Source: Brassica napus (taxonomy: Eukaryota > Streptophyta > Magnoliopsida > Brassicales > Brassicaceae). Taken from it: a DNA stretch of 64,000 bases. The stretch lies in assembly GCF_020379485.1 (NCBI RefSeq), contig NC_063452.1, forward strand, positions 54,064,439 to 54,128,438, read 5' to 3'. The notes beneath the pieces are model-generated. The model did not search any database and was not told the origin of the DNA. It worked only from the letters and a program-made list of their open reading frames with translations. Each line of letters opens with the position of its first letter. The stretch's first letter is position 1. The position numbers and the translations under genes are program-made. This document shows, piece by piece, positions 46,650-60,500 of the stretch.

Positions 46650-46959
46650 GAAGAGTTTCACGCTTCCATGACCATGTCATAAGTCTGGAACACATCCAAT
46701 AAAGAACATAGAGATTAATATGGATCTTCGATTTCCTCAAATATTCTTCAATTCACGTAGTGATGTAATCTTATGCATTTTTGTCTTGAGTGAACCTATG
46801 AACAGGAGGACTTTCCATTTACGAAATCAAGAACATATTTGATCTGAAACGGTGATTCTTAAGGTGATTCTTGGAGAAGGGAACAATAAGTTAAGAGACT
46901 AGAGATAGAGAAGGAGACTGAAATAGAGCGCGCAAGATTTTTTTATTTGGTTTGATTGC

Positions 46960-48818
46960 TTTAGAGGAACAATTGAACATAAGGTAATTTGGTGTAAATT
47001 TTATTAGTCGCAAGAAGAATAACAAAAATTATTAGTCGCGTGAAATTAGAACAACTGAAGACGGCATACATGAAAAAAAAAAATTAACAATGATCCTCTT
47101 CCAAAAAATAAAATAAATATAAATTAACAATAATGAACTCTTATTGTTCGAAATCACAGAAATTTGAATAAAATATTTGATATATTTTTCTATTTAAACA
47201 TATGGTTTAATGAACTTTGGTTAAATACTTGAATGATATTTTTTATTTGGGATCAATATTTTCATTTCTACTTAATGTTTCATGTACCATATGATATAGG
47301 ATTGGTATCAGATAGGGTTCGGGTCAGATATTTTGGATATCGAGTATTTCAGATCTAGAAAAATTGGCATTGATCGGATAGTTTAGAGTTTCAGATCGGA
47401 TTCGCTTCAATAACTTTTTAGGTACGGATCGGTTATGTTATACCCGGAAAACGGGGAAGCAATCGAAACCAGTTCATATCCACTTTTGCTAACCCCCAAG
47501 TGTATAGAAAATAATCGATTTTATCTGAAATACCCAGCTTATATCAGTATTTTTAATCCAAAAGTAAGCAAAAATATCCAAAATAATTAAACATATCCAA
47601 ATTATTCAAAATCTTAATAGTATATTCAGAATTATAATTATTATTTTTCTTAAAAACTTACTTATTATAAGTATTAATAAAATGTTTATTTCTAGATATA
47701 TATATTTATACTTCATGTATTTTGGTTTTCATATATCTCTAGTTTTTTAGGTTCAGTTCTGATTCAAATCCGGTTCCTCAGATATAAAAAAAAAATCAAA
47801 TATTATTCGGATATCTATGTCGGATCGGATCCGGTTCGGTGCCTTAAATTTTAGAGCGGATCATGTTCGAAACTTTGGATCGGATAATTTTCCCATGTCT
47901 AATTTAATTGGGATCGTAAACTCAATGTCGTCTCAACTAGTAAGGGCTTAACGCAAAACTAACAAAAACTATATTATCAAAAATATTATACAAAACTATA
48001 TAAATTTTATACAACTTATTGTGTTGATAAACAAATGTGAATAGTTTTAACTACACTAAAAAGTTTAACTGGGTTTTCATTTTTATTGTATATATACAAT
48101 ATAACATTATATTTATAAAATCTTTAATATCCTAAAATAGTTATTATGAACTAAATAAGTAACTAAACCTATTAATACATATTAAATAGAATAAAAGCAT
48201 ATTCATAAATGAAAACAATGTTTATTTGATAATGATAAAATATCAAGATTTTATTTGGCAATATTCTTGATCTGTAATGTAAGATCCTCTTCTTCTTCTT
48301 TTTTGGTCTGAGACAACTTGTTGCACACACAACACAAAACAATGTCATCTTAAGATCGTATCGTTTTTCTGTCTCCAGTCTTCACTATCCAAAACAAAAG
48401 GTTTGAAAACAATAATGTATACTAAATTACTAATAATTAGTACTATTTATGTGTGAAAAGAATATACAGTAAACTTAAAAGTAAATGAATGTTATGGCAC
48501 GTTTAAAGTAGTAAATATCAAGACATGGTAACAGTAAAAGAAATTGAGTTTCATCATAAGGTAAACTATTCAGAAATGGAAACAGACCGATTAAAAACGA
48601 CTAACATTGATTGCATTCAAATTTTAAATCGAGTAAAATTTGAACACCGTATTTTTAGTTTGACCCGGGTCACTGGTTTTACCCGTTTATCTCTAATCCG
48701 GGTATCAGATAAAACCAAACTCGGTTTGTTAAGCGAGTTACAGTCGGACTGATTCAACCAGCCGGTCCAGTCTGGTTTTCAAAACATTGATCAAGAACCT
48801 TCTTACTCTAAACAAGAA
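46960..48818. other. Intergenic with a decayed GGATCGGAT-rich repeat
   Basis: Positions 47290-47900 hold many CGGATCGGAT, TTCGGATAT and ATATCCAAAAT strings. They end ATCGGATAATTTTCCCATGTCTA, as in common non-autonomous DNA transposons of Brassicaceae. Ends and target duplication were not fixed. The rest is AT-rich. Confidence 0.4.
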
Positions 48819-50580
48819 TCACCAGTCTGGAACTCGTTTACTTGGACAGGTTCTTACATTATGTCCCATTTTCTTGCAGAACCCACAAGCATACACTCTC
48901 TTCCCAACACCATCTTCGACACCACCCTCAGTGGTTTTCACTCTGGCCAGCTTCCGGCATGTTCTACTGTTGTGACCGCTCTCACCACATATTCCACACT
49001 GATGATTCCTTGTGGAAATGCCCTTACTGACCATTGATTTCGACTTGGGACAAGTTCTTCGGTTATGGCCTTTCCCTCCACAAACTCGACATCTAAATCT
49101 CCTGTCTGCGTTAGTGTCCAGCTCTGGACAGTAAAAGCGTCTATGGCCTTCCTGTCCGCAGTTCTTGCAGTAAAATTTAACCCCTGAACCAATCAATGAG
49201 AGCAGAAAAATAATTCATTACCAATTCATGGCTACAAAATCTCTTGCAGAAGAAAATTTGAGCTAAACTCTTAATATATATCAAGAAAATGAGATTATAC
49301 CTTTCATGGATAAGCTCCTCTTTTCACGGTTTTCAGCGTTACTGAAAAAGGTTTTCATGGTTTCAGATGCATGCTTTCTAGCAGCTGGTGTCCCTTTAGC
49401 TTTCTAGAGCACAACACTACCAAGCAGGTTCAAGGAAAAAAATACCAATAGCTGCTATGCATTTAGAGAGAAAAAAACAAATGAGAGTTGATCACAGACC
49501 TTAATTGCAGCTACCCTTTGAGCATGAAGCACAGGATCACCATGTATAATCTTCATTCGATTACTAAATAGTCCAGTCTTGGCATTGAGACTCTATAAAA
49601 CCATATCTCTGGTCAGTAACAATTCCTCATGGAAAGCATAATGTATCATGAAAGTTTATAAATGGAACTAACTTTAAGAGACCGGCTAATCTTTTGTCCA
49701 ACTTCAGGAGGTGGTGACTGGTAAATCCTCTTGGATTTTCCCCTTGGACTGAACTTTATCTCCAAATTATCAACCTCATCATCCTCCTTCACTCGAAATG
49801 GAGAACTGTGAGAAAAAATGACATTTATTAGTCTTAAACAATAACACAATCTCAACAGCTCTTGAATTACAACACAACCTGGATCTAGCTTTCTCCCAAG
49901 GTCGTTCATCGATTGATTCTTCCCATATTACACAGTCTCCCAAACATCTTAGACAAGTCATAATGCCCTACACAAAAAGTTTCAATTAACGAGGGCATAA
50001 GTTTGAAGTCAGTAGTCTGTTGCGAAGCTATTAACCGTTGTGAATACCTTTCCTTTGCATTGAGGGCAATCCAACCTCGCCCTCTCGATTCCACAGTCTG
50101 GGCATGAGGTGTAGCCTCTTCCTCTACAAGTGGGACACGGAAGCTCTCGAATGTACTGACCGTTGGGACCAAACCATGACCTTGGTTCACGAGAATCACC
50201 AGATACATTCCTGAACAAAACCATCACCAAAACCACAATGATTGACTATAATAAAATAAAGATATCAAATTGAAGAACAAAAGCAGGAGGACAGTTACAT
50301 GATATACAAAAAAAAGAGAGTTAAGGAATGTGTTGTTGTTACCTGGGCTTGAAGTCAACACCAAACAGTTCCTCTGAAGGATCATAACCCATCTGTCTCT
50401 GTTCATAACCAGGACAATTCATCAATGTGTTTAAGAATGTATACAAGAGATAAGAGAAGGTGGTGAATATAGTTATACGTTGTTTTGTCTGGAGGATGAA
50501 ACTGAACCATCGTTGTTGTCGGAGGAAGATAATGCGCGAGGAAAGAAGGCGAATTTTGTGTTGGGATTCAGATGAAACAT
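48819..50580 (-). CDS. CCHC zinc-knuckle protein with DnaJ-like cysteine motifs (At5g20220-like)
   Basis: Eight exons: 50479-50580, about 50343-50398, 50048-50210, 49879-49967, 49673-49805, 49500-49592, 49301-49403 and 48819-49183, about 367 aa. The middle has DnaJ-type cysteine pairs (CPTCRGRG, CPDCG, CPQCKGKG, CLRC). The C-terminal exon has four CCHC knuckles: CKNCGQEGHRRFYC, CRVCGGKGHNRRTC, CGICGESGHNSRTC and CGFCKKMGHNVRTC. Such arrays bind RNA or single-stranded DNA; the exact target is unknown. The N-terminus looks like a possible organelle transit peptide (MFHLNPNTKFAFFPRALSSS), which is inference. The exon 2 acceptor is ambiguous by 6 nt. It sits 451 bp from NUP82, as in the Arabidopsis order. 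Confidence 0.85.
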
Positions 50581-51032
50581 GAATCGCGTCTTCTTCCTTC
50601 TCCATTGTGGCTGCGAAACCTGAATTACAGCATGGATCGAGCACATGAGGAGAGAACAAATCCCTTGAAACAAAAGAAAAAAAAAAATGAAGGAGGAGAT
50701 GAGGAACACTCACCACCACACACGAGTCGTGTCTTGAAAAGAAAAAAAAGACAAAACAGAAGCTTAACTTTGCTTTTGTTTCTTCAAGATTGTTGTGACG
50801 ATCCGACGTGGCATACGTCTAAATCTCTTAATGACATTCGATGAATAGTGTCAAGAAAAAATCATGTTTGCTTCTTAAATCAGATACAAAAGAAATCAAA
50901 TGAATACAACTCAGAAGTCAAACAAAACCAAAGGTTTCTAAAGAACAAGTTATGCTCCCAAAGTAACAAATCTGTGATACAAAAATATTGGAAAAGGAAA
51001 AGAAAGAAACAGAGACCATCATCGTCTTTGTT

Positions 51033-54000
51033 TTAACAGCAAACACCATCACTTCCTGGTGAGCCAAAAGATATTCTCTCTGCCTTGTTAGACCCAAATG
51101 TGAACTTGATATCTCCCAACTTCTCATTGTTCATTTCATCGCTCATAGAGGGGAAAGCGAAGACCAGAGGCAACTTATCATCTCCTCTTCTGTTACCCCC
51201 GAAACCAAACTGAGGAATCTCGTCATCTTTTGTTGCTTCATGCTGACTTGTAATGGCAACACCGCCACTTGGGGTTGTTGTGGATGGCATGATCGATGGA
51301 GTTGTGGGCTCTGGTGTTGCTGCTCCATCAGATGAAGATGACACCGGGAATGTGAAGCTAGCGTTTGAACCCGAAGGAACTGCCCATCTTTGGTAAGTAG
51401 GCTTGGCTACTGAGATCGATGAAAGTGACCGTTTGTTATTTCCCAGTGAGTGGGATGGTGGCTTGGGGAAATTTGCGGGCTCGCCTCCAAAAGAATAGGA
51501 AACAGCTTTTGTAGCGTCCTGAGAAGAAGCAAACAAATGCAATTCAGTTTCAAAACTCAAAACCGTAAACAAAGATATAAGTAACCAAAAGATTACGAAC
51601 TGTTAGAAAGTATATCCAGTTTCAGAAGAAATCTACGAAGAAAGCATAAATAGTAAGTGCATGCTAAGGGAAAAAGAAGACAGATACCTTAGGCTTCCCT
51701 AACTCATACTGGAGTGTGGTACCACTACTACTTCCACTCAATATTCCATTTGATGCTGAAGCGGTCTTGGCCATTGTATTTTGAATATCACCGGTAGGAA
51801 CTTCAGATAGTTTAGGCACAGAGGACGGCGGATTGTGAGAGAAAAATTTAGGGATGTCTTCATTCAACTTGGCTGGGCCATCCTTGTTCACTTTGTTGAT
51901 GTTCGAGCTGCTTTGTTCAACAGTTTTCGAAGACTCTGGAAATCTCCAAGAAGTGGCAAGCTTTAACTCATCAGATTTGTTTTTCGGCGTGGGTAGGGTC
52001 CGTTCAAGGTGATCCAGTATCGTCTTAGCGATCTGACTAGAATGTCTAGGCACAGTCGGTGTACCAGCTTCCAACCCTATATGCTTACCAAATGTTGTTG
52101 TCTGGGACACAGATAGGTTGCTTGATTCCCCTGCTTCAGAGATCTTCTTGTTAGCGGAATTTTCAAAACGACCCCTGGAAGGTCGTGAATAAGGAGACAT
52201 GGTGGCGCTCTGGCGAGATCTTCTACTGGGTCCAAAAAGTCCACCATCACTTCCCTTGTTAAGTTTGAGCTGGGCACATTAGTAAAGAACTTATTAGGTT
52301 TCAACAAAGGAAATAGAATTCAGCAGATAGAAGAACCCAAGAAAGATTCAAATGGCAGCATCCGGAAAGAATACCATATTTTCGTTAAAATTTGTCTTTA
52401 AGTTAACAAAAACAAGCAGTAAGTGCACACAATGTTATAAATTTTACAGATAAGCAAAATTGTATAGCCGACTGGGAGAGTTTACCTGGCCATATCTTGT
52501 CTGCACACTTTGGGAGGGAGACTGTAGGGTGTTCAGGCGCTTCCTACTATTGTCTTGCAATTGCATCAGCTGAGCAAAATAAAAGGAACAGTTCAAATAT
52601 ACCAAAAAATCTTTCAGAAAAAAGGTATTACGAAAAAGTCTAACACACCTGTGACTTAGAACCTGAAAGAATGGATCTAGGATATGGGGTCCTTGGAAAA
52701 CTTCGGATCCCAAAGTTTTCTCGTTGACTTTGAGGAGTTGCAAAACCAGATTGCTCATTTAACTTGACACCAGGCCAACCAGCAGAAGGCTTGCTTGATG
52801 GTGATGCACCTGAGGAATTTGCTACAAGCATACCCTGGTCTAGACTTTCATTTCTTGCTACAAAACCTTGGGAACTACTTGATGGTGCCTGGCCTCCCAT
52901 ATATGCCTTAGCAAGTTCTGCTGGTGATAGACCAGCTTCATCCCCTACACGTTTGCCTCCTTCAAAAGTCTATAAGAAAAAAGCCAGTATTTTAAAATAG
53001 TTACAGAAATAAGGACTAGTGAAGTAAGAAACATCAACTACTTGATGAAGCAAATATGTGAAATTACATAGCTCTTCCATCAAATGATTTCACAAATAAT
53101 CCAACCTCACACAGAACTAAGAGACTAAATTCCTAGAATACATCCATATTTCTCCTAACGTCTGCCAAACTACACTAAACCTTTTTCCGGCAAAGTAGAA
53201 AAGCCTGATCAAACCATGTACATTGCTAGTTTCATTAAACATACAAATAAAAATTCAGGATAGCAACCAACTTACTACCGACTTGGCAAGTGGGGTTGGT
53301 GTAGCCCAAAGATCAATACCAGCATCCTTGTCACCACTGGGCTCTTCTTTCTGATCAAGAAAACTCACACTTTTCTTGGCTCTCTCTCTCGTAGGGATCT
53401 CCATTATATCTTCTCTCGCGACATCAGGTAGATCAATAGCCCTTGAATTTATTATCTCTATAAGACGATCAGTTTCCGCCCTGTATAGAGATTAAATATA
53501 TCAATGTAAAAGTCGCCTCTGCAAACAAAGTACAAACAGAACTGCAAAGAACGATAACAGGAAGAGCAGGAAAGATAAGCAGCCGCTCAATATGAATGTA
53601 ATGACCCAGACATGACTATAAGCATAAACAAAATAATAAGCAAAAGGAAGCAAGTTTCCATCGAGCATCATTTGAAATGCAACTAACGTACAGACATAAT
53701 AATAAACAACATACAGTGAAAAGGTTTTTCCATGCATTAGCCTTTCAAGCTCCGAGATCGCATCACCATCTTTTTTTGCTCTGTTGCTTATTGCTTGTGC
53801 ACTGATATTGAAATTGCTTTCCTTAATGTTTGATGTACTACTAGTACCTCCCTCTTCAATTGATTCGGACTTCGGTTCCTGCAAAGTTTCTCAAATAATG
53901 TAAAGGAGAAAAATAATGTATCTTTTGTAAATCATAAAAGCAGGTATTAAATGAAGAGAGTACGGATAGCAGGAGAAACGAATTGTATGAATGGCGAATG

Positions 54001-55121
54001 AAGAGAGAAAGCTCAAACCTAAGAACACGGAGCTTTAAGATTACATCTTTCTTAGACTATAGAAAGATAACTTATATACTTCTATAATTACTAAAGTAAC
54101 AATTTCTTATCCTCAAATACATGGGTAACAATTTTCGAGATCCATGTATACAAATTATGAAATCACAAAACAAATTCTGACAAGACAACCAAACGCAATG
54201 AGTCATAAATAGCAAAATAATCAGTTAAATAAAACTACTTTTTGGTAATCCAGTTAAATAAAACTTGAGCATGATAAAGAAGGCTTGTAGATTTTAACTG
54301 GTATTTCCACAAGTAGATAAAATCAACATGGACACATACAGAAAACAAACGAAACTTTAGCAAAGAACTGTGTTTTTCCCCCAAAAAGAATTTTTTTTAA
54401 AAAAAAAAAAGACAGAGGAGATGAAAGACGCTTACATTTAAACTTGGTGTTACACTGCTGGGATCATTCTCCTGTAAATCATCCTGCAGCTTATCTAGTA
54501 GAGAAAAGATGCCGAATGTTAAGTCCACTCTCTTGAACAAAAACCAAAAGACTAAAATTAGACAAGTAGAGGCAGTGATAACTCATCTCTCTAGATTGTT
54601 CACTTCAAAGACACTTTTAAAGCAAAGAGGCAATACATCCATTAACACACTTCACACAAAGAGCTAGTTACTAACACTAACACGCAAACAGTCAAAGCCT
54701 TCACCCAACCATCAATCCTCGTGATTATTACGGATTCTAATTTTCTAGCAATCGAAACAAATTCGACAAAACCCTAGATACTCGTAAACCAAGTAAGTTT
54801 AACATAATCAATCAGAAATCTCCCGAGGAAGAGAAGCCTTATATACGAACCTTGATGTTGTTGTTCTTCACTTTCCGGAGCACTCGAGAAGAAGTAAGGA
54901 AGTAGTTTCGTAGCCCCGCTGGAGATAGCCCGATAAGCAGGATCGACGATTCTCGAGATCCACGGCCTACTCCGTTGTACTTGGTTCTGAGGCGGTCGAG
55001 AATACGGCGTCGTCGTCGTATGTCTCCTCGCGGTTTGTCTCTTCAGTTTGCCGCCTGTACCTCTTGCCGCATCGCTCGCCGCCGCCGCGGAGAAGGTCGC
55101 TTTTCCTCCACTGCCGGCCAT
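51033..55121 (-). CDS. NUP82: Nucleoporin NUP82-like (paralog of NUP136/NUP1)
   Basis: Eight exons: 54851-55121, 54436-54494, 53715-53878, 53279-53480, 52649-52969, 52486-52569, 51688-52269 and 51033-51518. They join into 2169 nt (722 aa) with every phase consistent. The N-terminus (PYSRPPQNQVQ, then SRIVDPAYRAISSGATKLLP) matches the NUP136/NUP1 family. The C-terminus carries sparse FG repeats (SFGG, GFGG, FTFGS, SFGS), which in this family line the nuclear basket of the pore. The body is Ser/Pro-rich and low in structure. Arabidopsis At5g20200 has the same neighbours. No damage was seen. Confidence 0.88.
54222..54265 (-). repeat. Mini insertion in a NUP82 intron
   Basis: A 14-bp insert (54237-54250), GATTACCAAAAAGT on the minus strand, between 15-bp direct repeats CAGTTAAATAAAACT at 54222-54236 and 54251-54265. 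Confidence 0.78.
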
Positions 55122-55263
55122 ATCTCTCTCTCCTTCTTTGTTTAAGTTTTTTTTTTACCACTCTTTTAAACAAAATATCTTTTTTTCTGTTGTTATATTT
55201 TGGAACGAAATAGTCGGAGTACTATATTGTGACTTTTCAAGTCAAAGGGCTCTCGTCCTTTGA

Positions 55264-55876
55264 TCATGAGAATAAAAAATATATATATAAAATCAGGGTT
55301 TAAATATTTATTAGATTTGTTTCAACAAAATATTTATTAGATTTAGCTATTCAAGTAAATAAATTAAGGTTTATTAATTTACGGTTTATCAAGAAGATTA
55401 TTTTGCTGTTGTACTTGTTACAATTTTTAATAACATTCAGGCCACGCCCAAACGTGACAATATTACATTATATGTGGACTATGTCGACTGTAACGACTAA
55501 GAATAGCTACTTGAATCTAGGAGTGATGTGAACTGTGATAAAACAGAACTAGAGGGTTTAGTCCCTGCTTGATCATGGCTATAGACCTTTGTTGCCATCC
55601 CTAATTCTCTTCCCATTTAAGTGAGGCACAGTTTCGGCTGACACGCCATTCTATAACATTGACTTTCTCTATTAGAGCATCTCCAACCTTGGGATTGGCT
55701 TTCTCTATTAGCCTAAAGGACATAGCACAAACAAAGACCGGCTCTACAACAAGCCATGACTTTTCCCTACTTGTGTATATTAAGGAGCTTTAAGAAAATA
55801 AGTTGTATCACAAACTCTTGATGAACTTCAAACATGTCTCCTCTGCCGAACCTTGTGACCATGTGTTGGACTCTGA
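55264..55876. other. Intergenic, possible remnant exons
   Basis: No gene can be fixed. A short frame near 55713-55790 (SLKDIAQTKTGSTTSHDF) may be an upstream exon of the interrupted gene at 55885, but this is speculative. Confidence 0.3.
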
Positions 55877-55894
55877 CATGATAGATGGTTTGGC

Positions 55895-56423
55895 TGTTGA
55901 GATGAGGTAATAAAGAGAGGATACATTGATAGAGAAAGAGGATTTAGGCATACAGTAACTTTGGAGTTTTACCACAGTAACTTTAGTTTTACTGTGGTAA
56001 CTCAGTTAAAGCTTGGAAAGTGATATTGCTTCACTTTGGAGAGTTACCCACGACCAAGGAGCTCTTGGATAAGGAAGGAGCAGTCTGGATAAGGTTTCCT
56101 CAAGCTAGAGAGGCTGGAGACAGGCTGTAAAGTAGACAGCATCTAGTAAAAGATGCCAAAGGGATCAAGCATGTGAAGACTCCCATTGGATGCTTTTGGA
56201 TGGCTCTCTTTGACTACACATGCTCTGAATCTCTTTCTTATCTCTCTGATTTCGAAATGTATTGTCTCTCTCACATAAATATGTTGTAAACCTCATCTTT
56301 AATAATTAATGGAGTTTTGAGTCTCTCTCCTTATTCTCTCACTAAAATCTCTTATTCTCTTTAATCTTTTCATTTGATTATCTCTGATTATTTGAATCAT
56401 GCTCTAATACACAAAAGTGTATA
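55895..56423 (+). repeat. 5' LTR of the plus-strand Copia element
   Basis: 529 bp, TG...TA termini, directly followed by the Met-tRNA primer-binding site. Confidence 0.92.
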
Positions 56424-56494
56424 TGGTATCAGAGCCAGGTTGGCAAAAAGGGGGTGAGTGTGATTTCTTTTTCTCAAAATCAGAGTATTCTTGA

Positions 56495-57541
56495 GTGTTC
56501 TTGAGTGTTCTTGGGGTTGTTGAGGTTTCTGGGTATGTGTGTTGTCTATTCTTTTGTGGCTGGGTTTATTTGAGATTCTCTGGTGGAAACATGGATATGA
56601 AGCACGAATCTAGTGGAGCAGTGAAGATTCAAGAAGAAAACAAGTGGGTTTGGCCAAGATGGGTAAAGACAGCCTTAGGAAGCTGTGAGATTTGGAGTAA
56701 TCATGTAAAGGGAGAACCTTTAATGGAGAGAGCTGCTGATGGGGGTCAGACAGCAAGGTTGAAGTGTGAAGATCAGTCGAGTCTTGAAGAAAGTATATCT
56801 CTTGAGAAGATTGAAGATGTTTATAAGAACAAGATCAATCTAAGGAGGATGTATGAAGTCAGGAAGATGATCTGTGAGTTAAAACAAGGGAAAGAAGGTT
56901 TCAATCAGCATGTGAAGAAGCTGAGATGTGTGTGGTCGGAGTTACAAAGCTTGAGACCAAGAAGTTGTGATCCAAGAGTGCTAGAAGAGTGGCGAGAGCA
57001 AGATGTTGTCTTCAGCGTCTTTGCAAGCTTGGATTCATCTTATGGCTGGTTGGTAAAGCTTATTCTCAAGGAAGATAAGCTACCCAGCATGGAAGAAGTG
57101 TGTGTACTTGTTCAGAGGCTTCATCAAGTGATGGAAGAGAACAAAGAGATAACTTGGAGTAAGGAGGGTGCTAAAAGGAAGAAGGGAAGGCTGAGACGAC
57201 GTTCTAAGGCTCAGATCAGAAGAGGAAGGTGTTGGAAGAGAAGCATACTGTCTGGTTATCAAGGTAGCTATGGTACTATGAAGATGGGCAGAGAAGAAGC
57301 ACAACAGATTCTTATGGGAGAGTGTTCTTACTCAGCTTACATGGGAGAATCTGTAGAGAGCAGTGGGGTCATGAGGAAGCTAGAGACCAAAGGAGCAGAT
57401 GAGCGTGTCACAAAGGAGGAATGGGATGAGTTTGTCAAGTATGTGTATGCTTTGGCTACGACCCGGAGACAAGGTGCTCCTGCCAAAGCATCCACATCCA
57501 ACAACCCATCATTGTTGATTCTGGAGCAAGTCATCACATGA
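56495..57541 (+). pseudogene. Copia gag, no zinc knuckle visible, frame differs from pol
   Basis: The 348-codon frame includes the N-terminal gag segment (KWVWPRWVKTALGSCEIWSN), then the UBN2-type region (MYEVRKMICELKQGKEGFNQ and SLDSSYGWLVKLILKEDKLP). A CX2CX4HX4C knuckle was not seen. The first 32 codons are probably leader; MDMKHESSG at 56591 is the likelier start. The frame closes at TGA 57539-57541, overlapping pol in another frame, so one frame change lies upstream of the protease. Confidence 0.8.
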
Positions 57542-60500
57542 TTAGTGATAGAAGCTTAATGAGTGATGTAAAGAAAGCCACTGGGGGTGTGATGATAGCT
57601 AATGGAGATAGGATTCCAATAGAGGGGGTTGGAAAGCTCAAGCTATTTGACAAAGACTCAGATGCCTTCTACATGCCACAGTTTGCTTCAAATCTGGTAT
57701 CTGTGAGGAAAGCCACAATTGATCTTGGCTGTCAAGTAGTATTCAGGCCAGATGATGTTGAGTTCCAGGATTTGAAGACTGGAAGGGTCATTGGGAGAGG
57801 AGACAACAAGAATAATCTATACCAGCTCCAATTGGCTAAGTTCTCTAAACCCTTTGATTATATGTGTTTGAGTAGTACTTATGAGAAGATTGATAGTATT
57901 ACTTGGCATGCTAGATTGGGACATCCTCATGCTCGTGCTATTGAATTGATAATTCCTAATATGTCATTTAATCACTTGGAGTGTGAATCATGCATATTAG
58001 GAAAGCATTGTAGGACTGTTTTTCCAACATCAGAAACTACTTATGAGCATTGCTTTGATCTAGTTCATTCAGATGTGTGGACGGCTCCTTGTTTGTCTAG
58101 AGATAGCCAGAAGTACTTTGTGACATTCATTGATGAGAAGTCTAAGTATACTTGGCTTACATTGCTTCCATCTAAAGATAAGGTGCTAGAAGCATTTATG
58201 AACTTCCAAGCATATGTATCTAATCAATACAATGCTACTGTGAAGGTACTGAGATCAGATAATGGAGGTGAATACATCAGCAATGCCTTCAAGAGTCATC
58301 TAGCCAAGCATGGGATTGTGCATCAGACTAGCTGCCCTTATACACCACAGCAGAATGGTGTAGCTGAGAGGAAGAACAGGCACTTGATGGAGGTTGCTAG
58401 ATCGATGATGTTTCATGCAAATGTCCCAAAACGTTTTTGGAGTGATGTTGTACAGACTGCTTCCTATCTCATCAACCGGGTTCCAACCAAGATATTGAAG
58501 AATCTGTCTCCATTTGAAGTTTTGAACAAGAGCAAACCTGTCATTGATCACCTACGTATCTTTGGGTGTGTGTGCTATGTCATGGTTCCAAGAGAGCAGA
58601 GAAACAAGCTGGAGGCAAAGAGTACTAAGGCTATGTTGATTGGTTACTCTATCACTCAAAAGGGGTACAAGTGCTATGATCCTGAAGCAAGGAGGGTGAT
58701 GGTATCTAGAGAAGTGAAGTTTGTTGAAACTAAAGGCTATTATAAAGAAAAGGAGTGGGAAAATCTGAAGGATTTGTCTCAAGCTCCATCTGATAAGGCA
58801 ACAATACTGAGAGTGTTGTTGGAGAAGCTCGGGATAGGGATATCCCAGGATCAGGAACCCGGAAGGAGAGAGCCTTCCAATCAGACTGGTGGAGCTGGAA
58901 GAACAACTCCTCTTGATCATGAGAGGGGGAATGGAACTGAATTTGGTGAGCAAGAGCAAAACCAAGAGGATTCAGGCCTTCATGATCAAGATACATCACA
59001 AGAAGTTGAGAACAATGTTCAGTCTAGTGGAGAAGTAGATGAGGTTCAGTCTAGTGGAGAAGAACAAGTTTGACCGGCCAGTTCAGAAGAAGAGCAAGTG
59101 GAGCCGCCGGCTAGTGTGCAAACAGAAGATCAGGTTCAAGCTTTGAGGAGGAGCACAAGGATAAAGAGGGATCCTTCCAGCTGGGTAAACACGAGAGTGT
59201 ACTACAATGCCCAGGCTGTGGAGCATCCTTCTCAAGCCGTGTGTTCATTCGCTGAGTTTCCAGAGGAGCATTATGCCTTTATGATTAGTCTGGATGAGAG
59301 TTATGTACCAAGGACTTATGAAGAAGCTATGTTAGACAAGGAATGAAAAGAATCAGTGGGAGCTGAAGCAGGTGCTATGATCAAGAATGATACATGGTAT
59401 GAGAGTGAGCTGCCTAAGGGAAAGAAGGCTGTATCTAGTAGATGGATCTTCACAATCAAGTATCTAGCAAATGAACAGATTGATAGGAAGAAGACCAGAT
59501 TGGTTGCAAGAGGATTTACACAAACCTATGGAGAGGATTACATTGATACCTTTGCACCAGTAGCTAAGCTGCACACAGTTCGGATTGTGTTGTCCATTGC
59601 AACAAACTTGGAGTGGGATTTGTGGCAGATGGATGTGAAGAATGCTTTCTTACAAGGTGAGCTAGAAGATGAGGTATACATGCTTCTTCCTCCTGGTCTT
59701 GAGCATCTAGTAAAACCAGGAAATGTTTTGAGATTGAAGAAGGCAATATATGGGCTGGAGCAGTCTCCTAGAGCTTGGTACAGGAAGCTGAGTACAACTC
59801 TCAATGGGAGAGGATTCAAGAAGTCTGAACTGGATCATACACTCTTCACTTTGGTTACTCCATCAGGGATCATTGTGATACTGGTATATGTGGATGATTT
59901 GATTATCACAGGGAGTGATAAGACTGGGATTAAAGCCACTAAAGAGTTCCTCAAGTCTGTGTTTGATATCAAAGACTTGGGAGAGATGAAGTATTTCTTG
60001 GGGATTGAGATATGCAGATCCAAGGAGGGTTTGTTTATGTGTCAAAGGAAGTATACAATGGATATGTTGAAGGAGACTGATGTACTTGGAGGAAAGGTAG
60101 CCAAGACACCTCTTGAAGAGGGGTATAAGGTCTTACGTGAGGGGGAGGTTGAAGAGAACCAGCTGTATAGGAAGATGGTTGGCAAGCTGATCTACTTGAC
60201 TATTACCAGGCCAGATATATGCTTTGCTGTGAATCAAGTGAGTCAACATATGCAGGCGCCAAAGGTCCATCACTGGAAAATGGTTGATAGGATACTGAGG
60301 TATTTGAGTGGGACGGCTGGGCAAGGAGTTTGGATGGGCTGTAATGGCAGTACAGAAGTGGTTGGGTATTGTGATGCTGATTGGGCAGGAGATAGAGTGG
60401 ACAGGAGATCAACTACTGGGTATTGTACATTCATTGGAGGTAACTTGGTTACATGGAAGAGTAAGAAGCAGAAGGTTATCTCTTGTTCAAGTGCTGAAGC

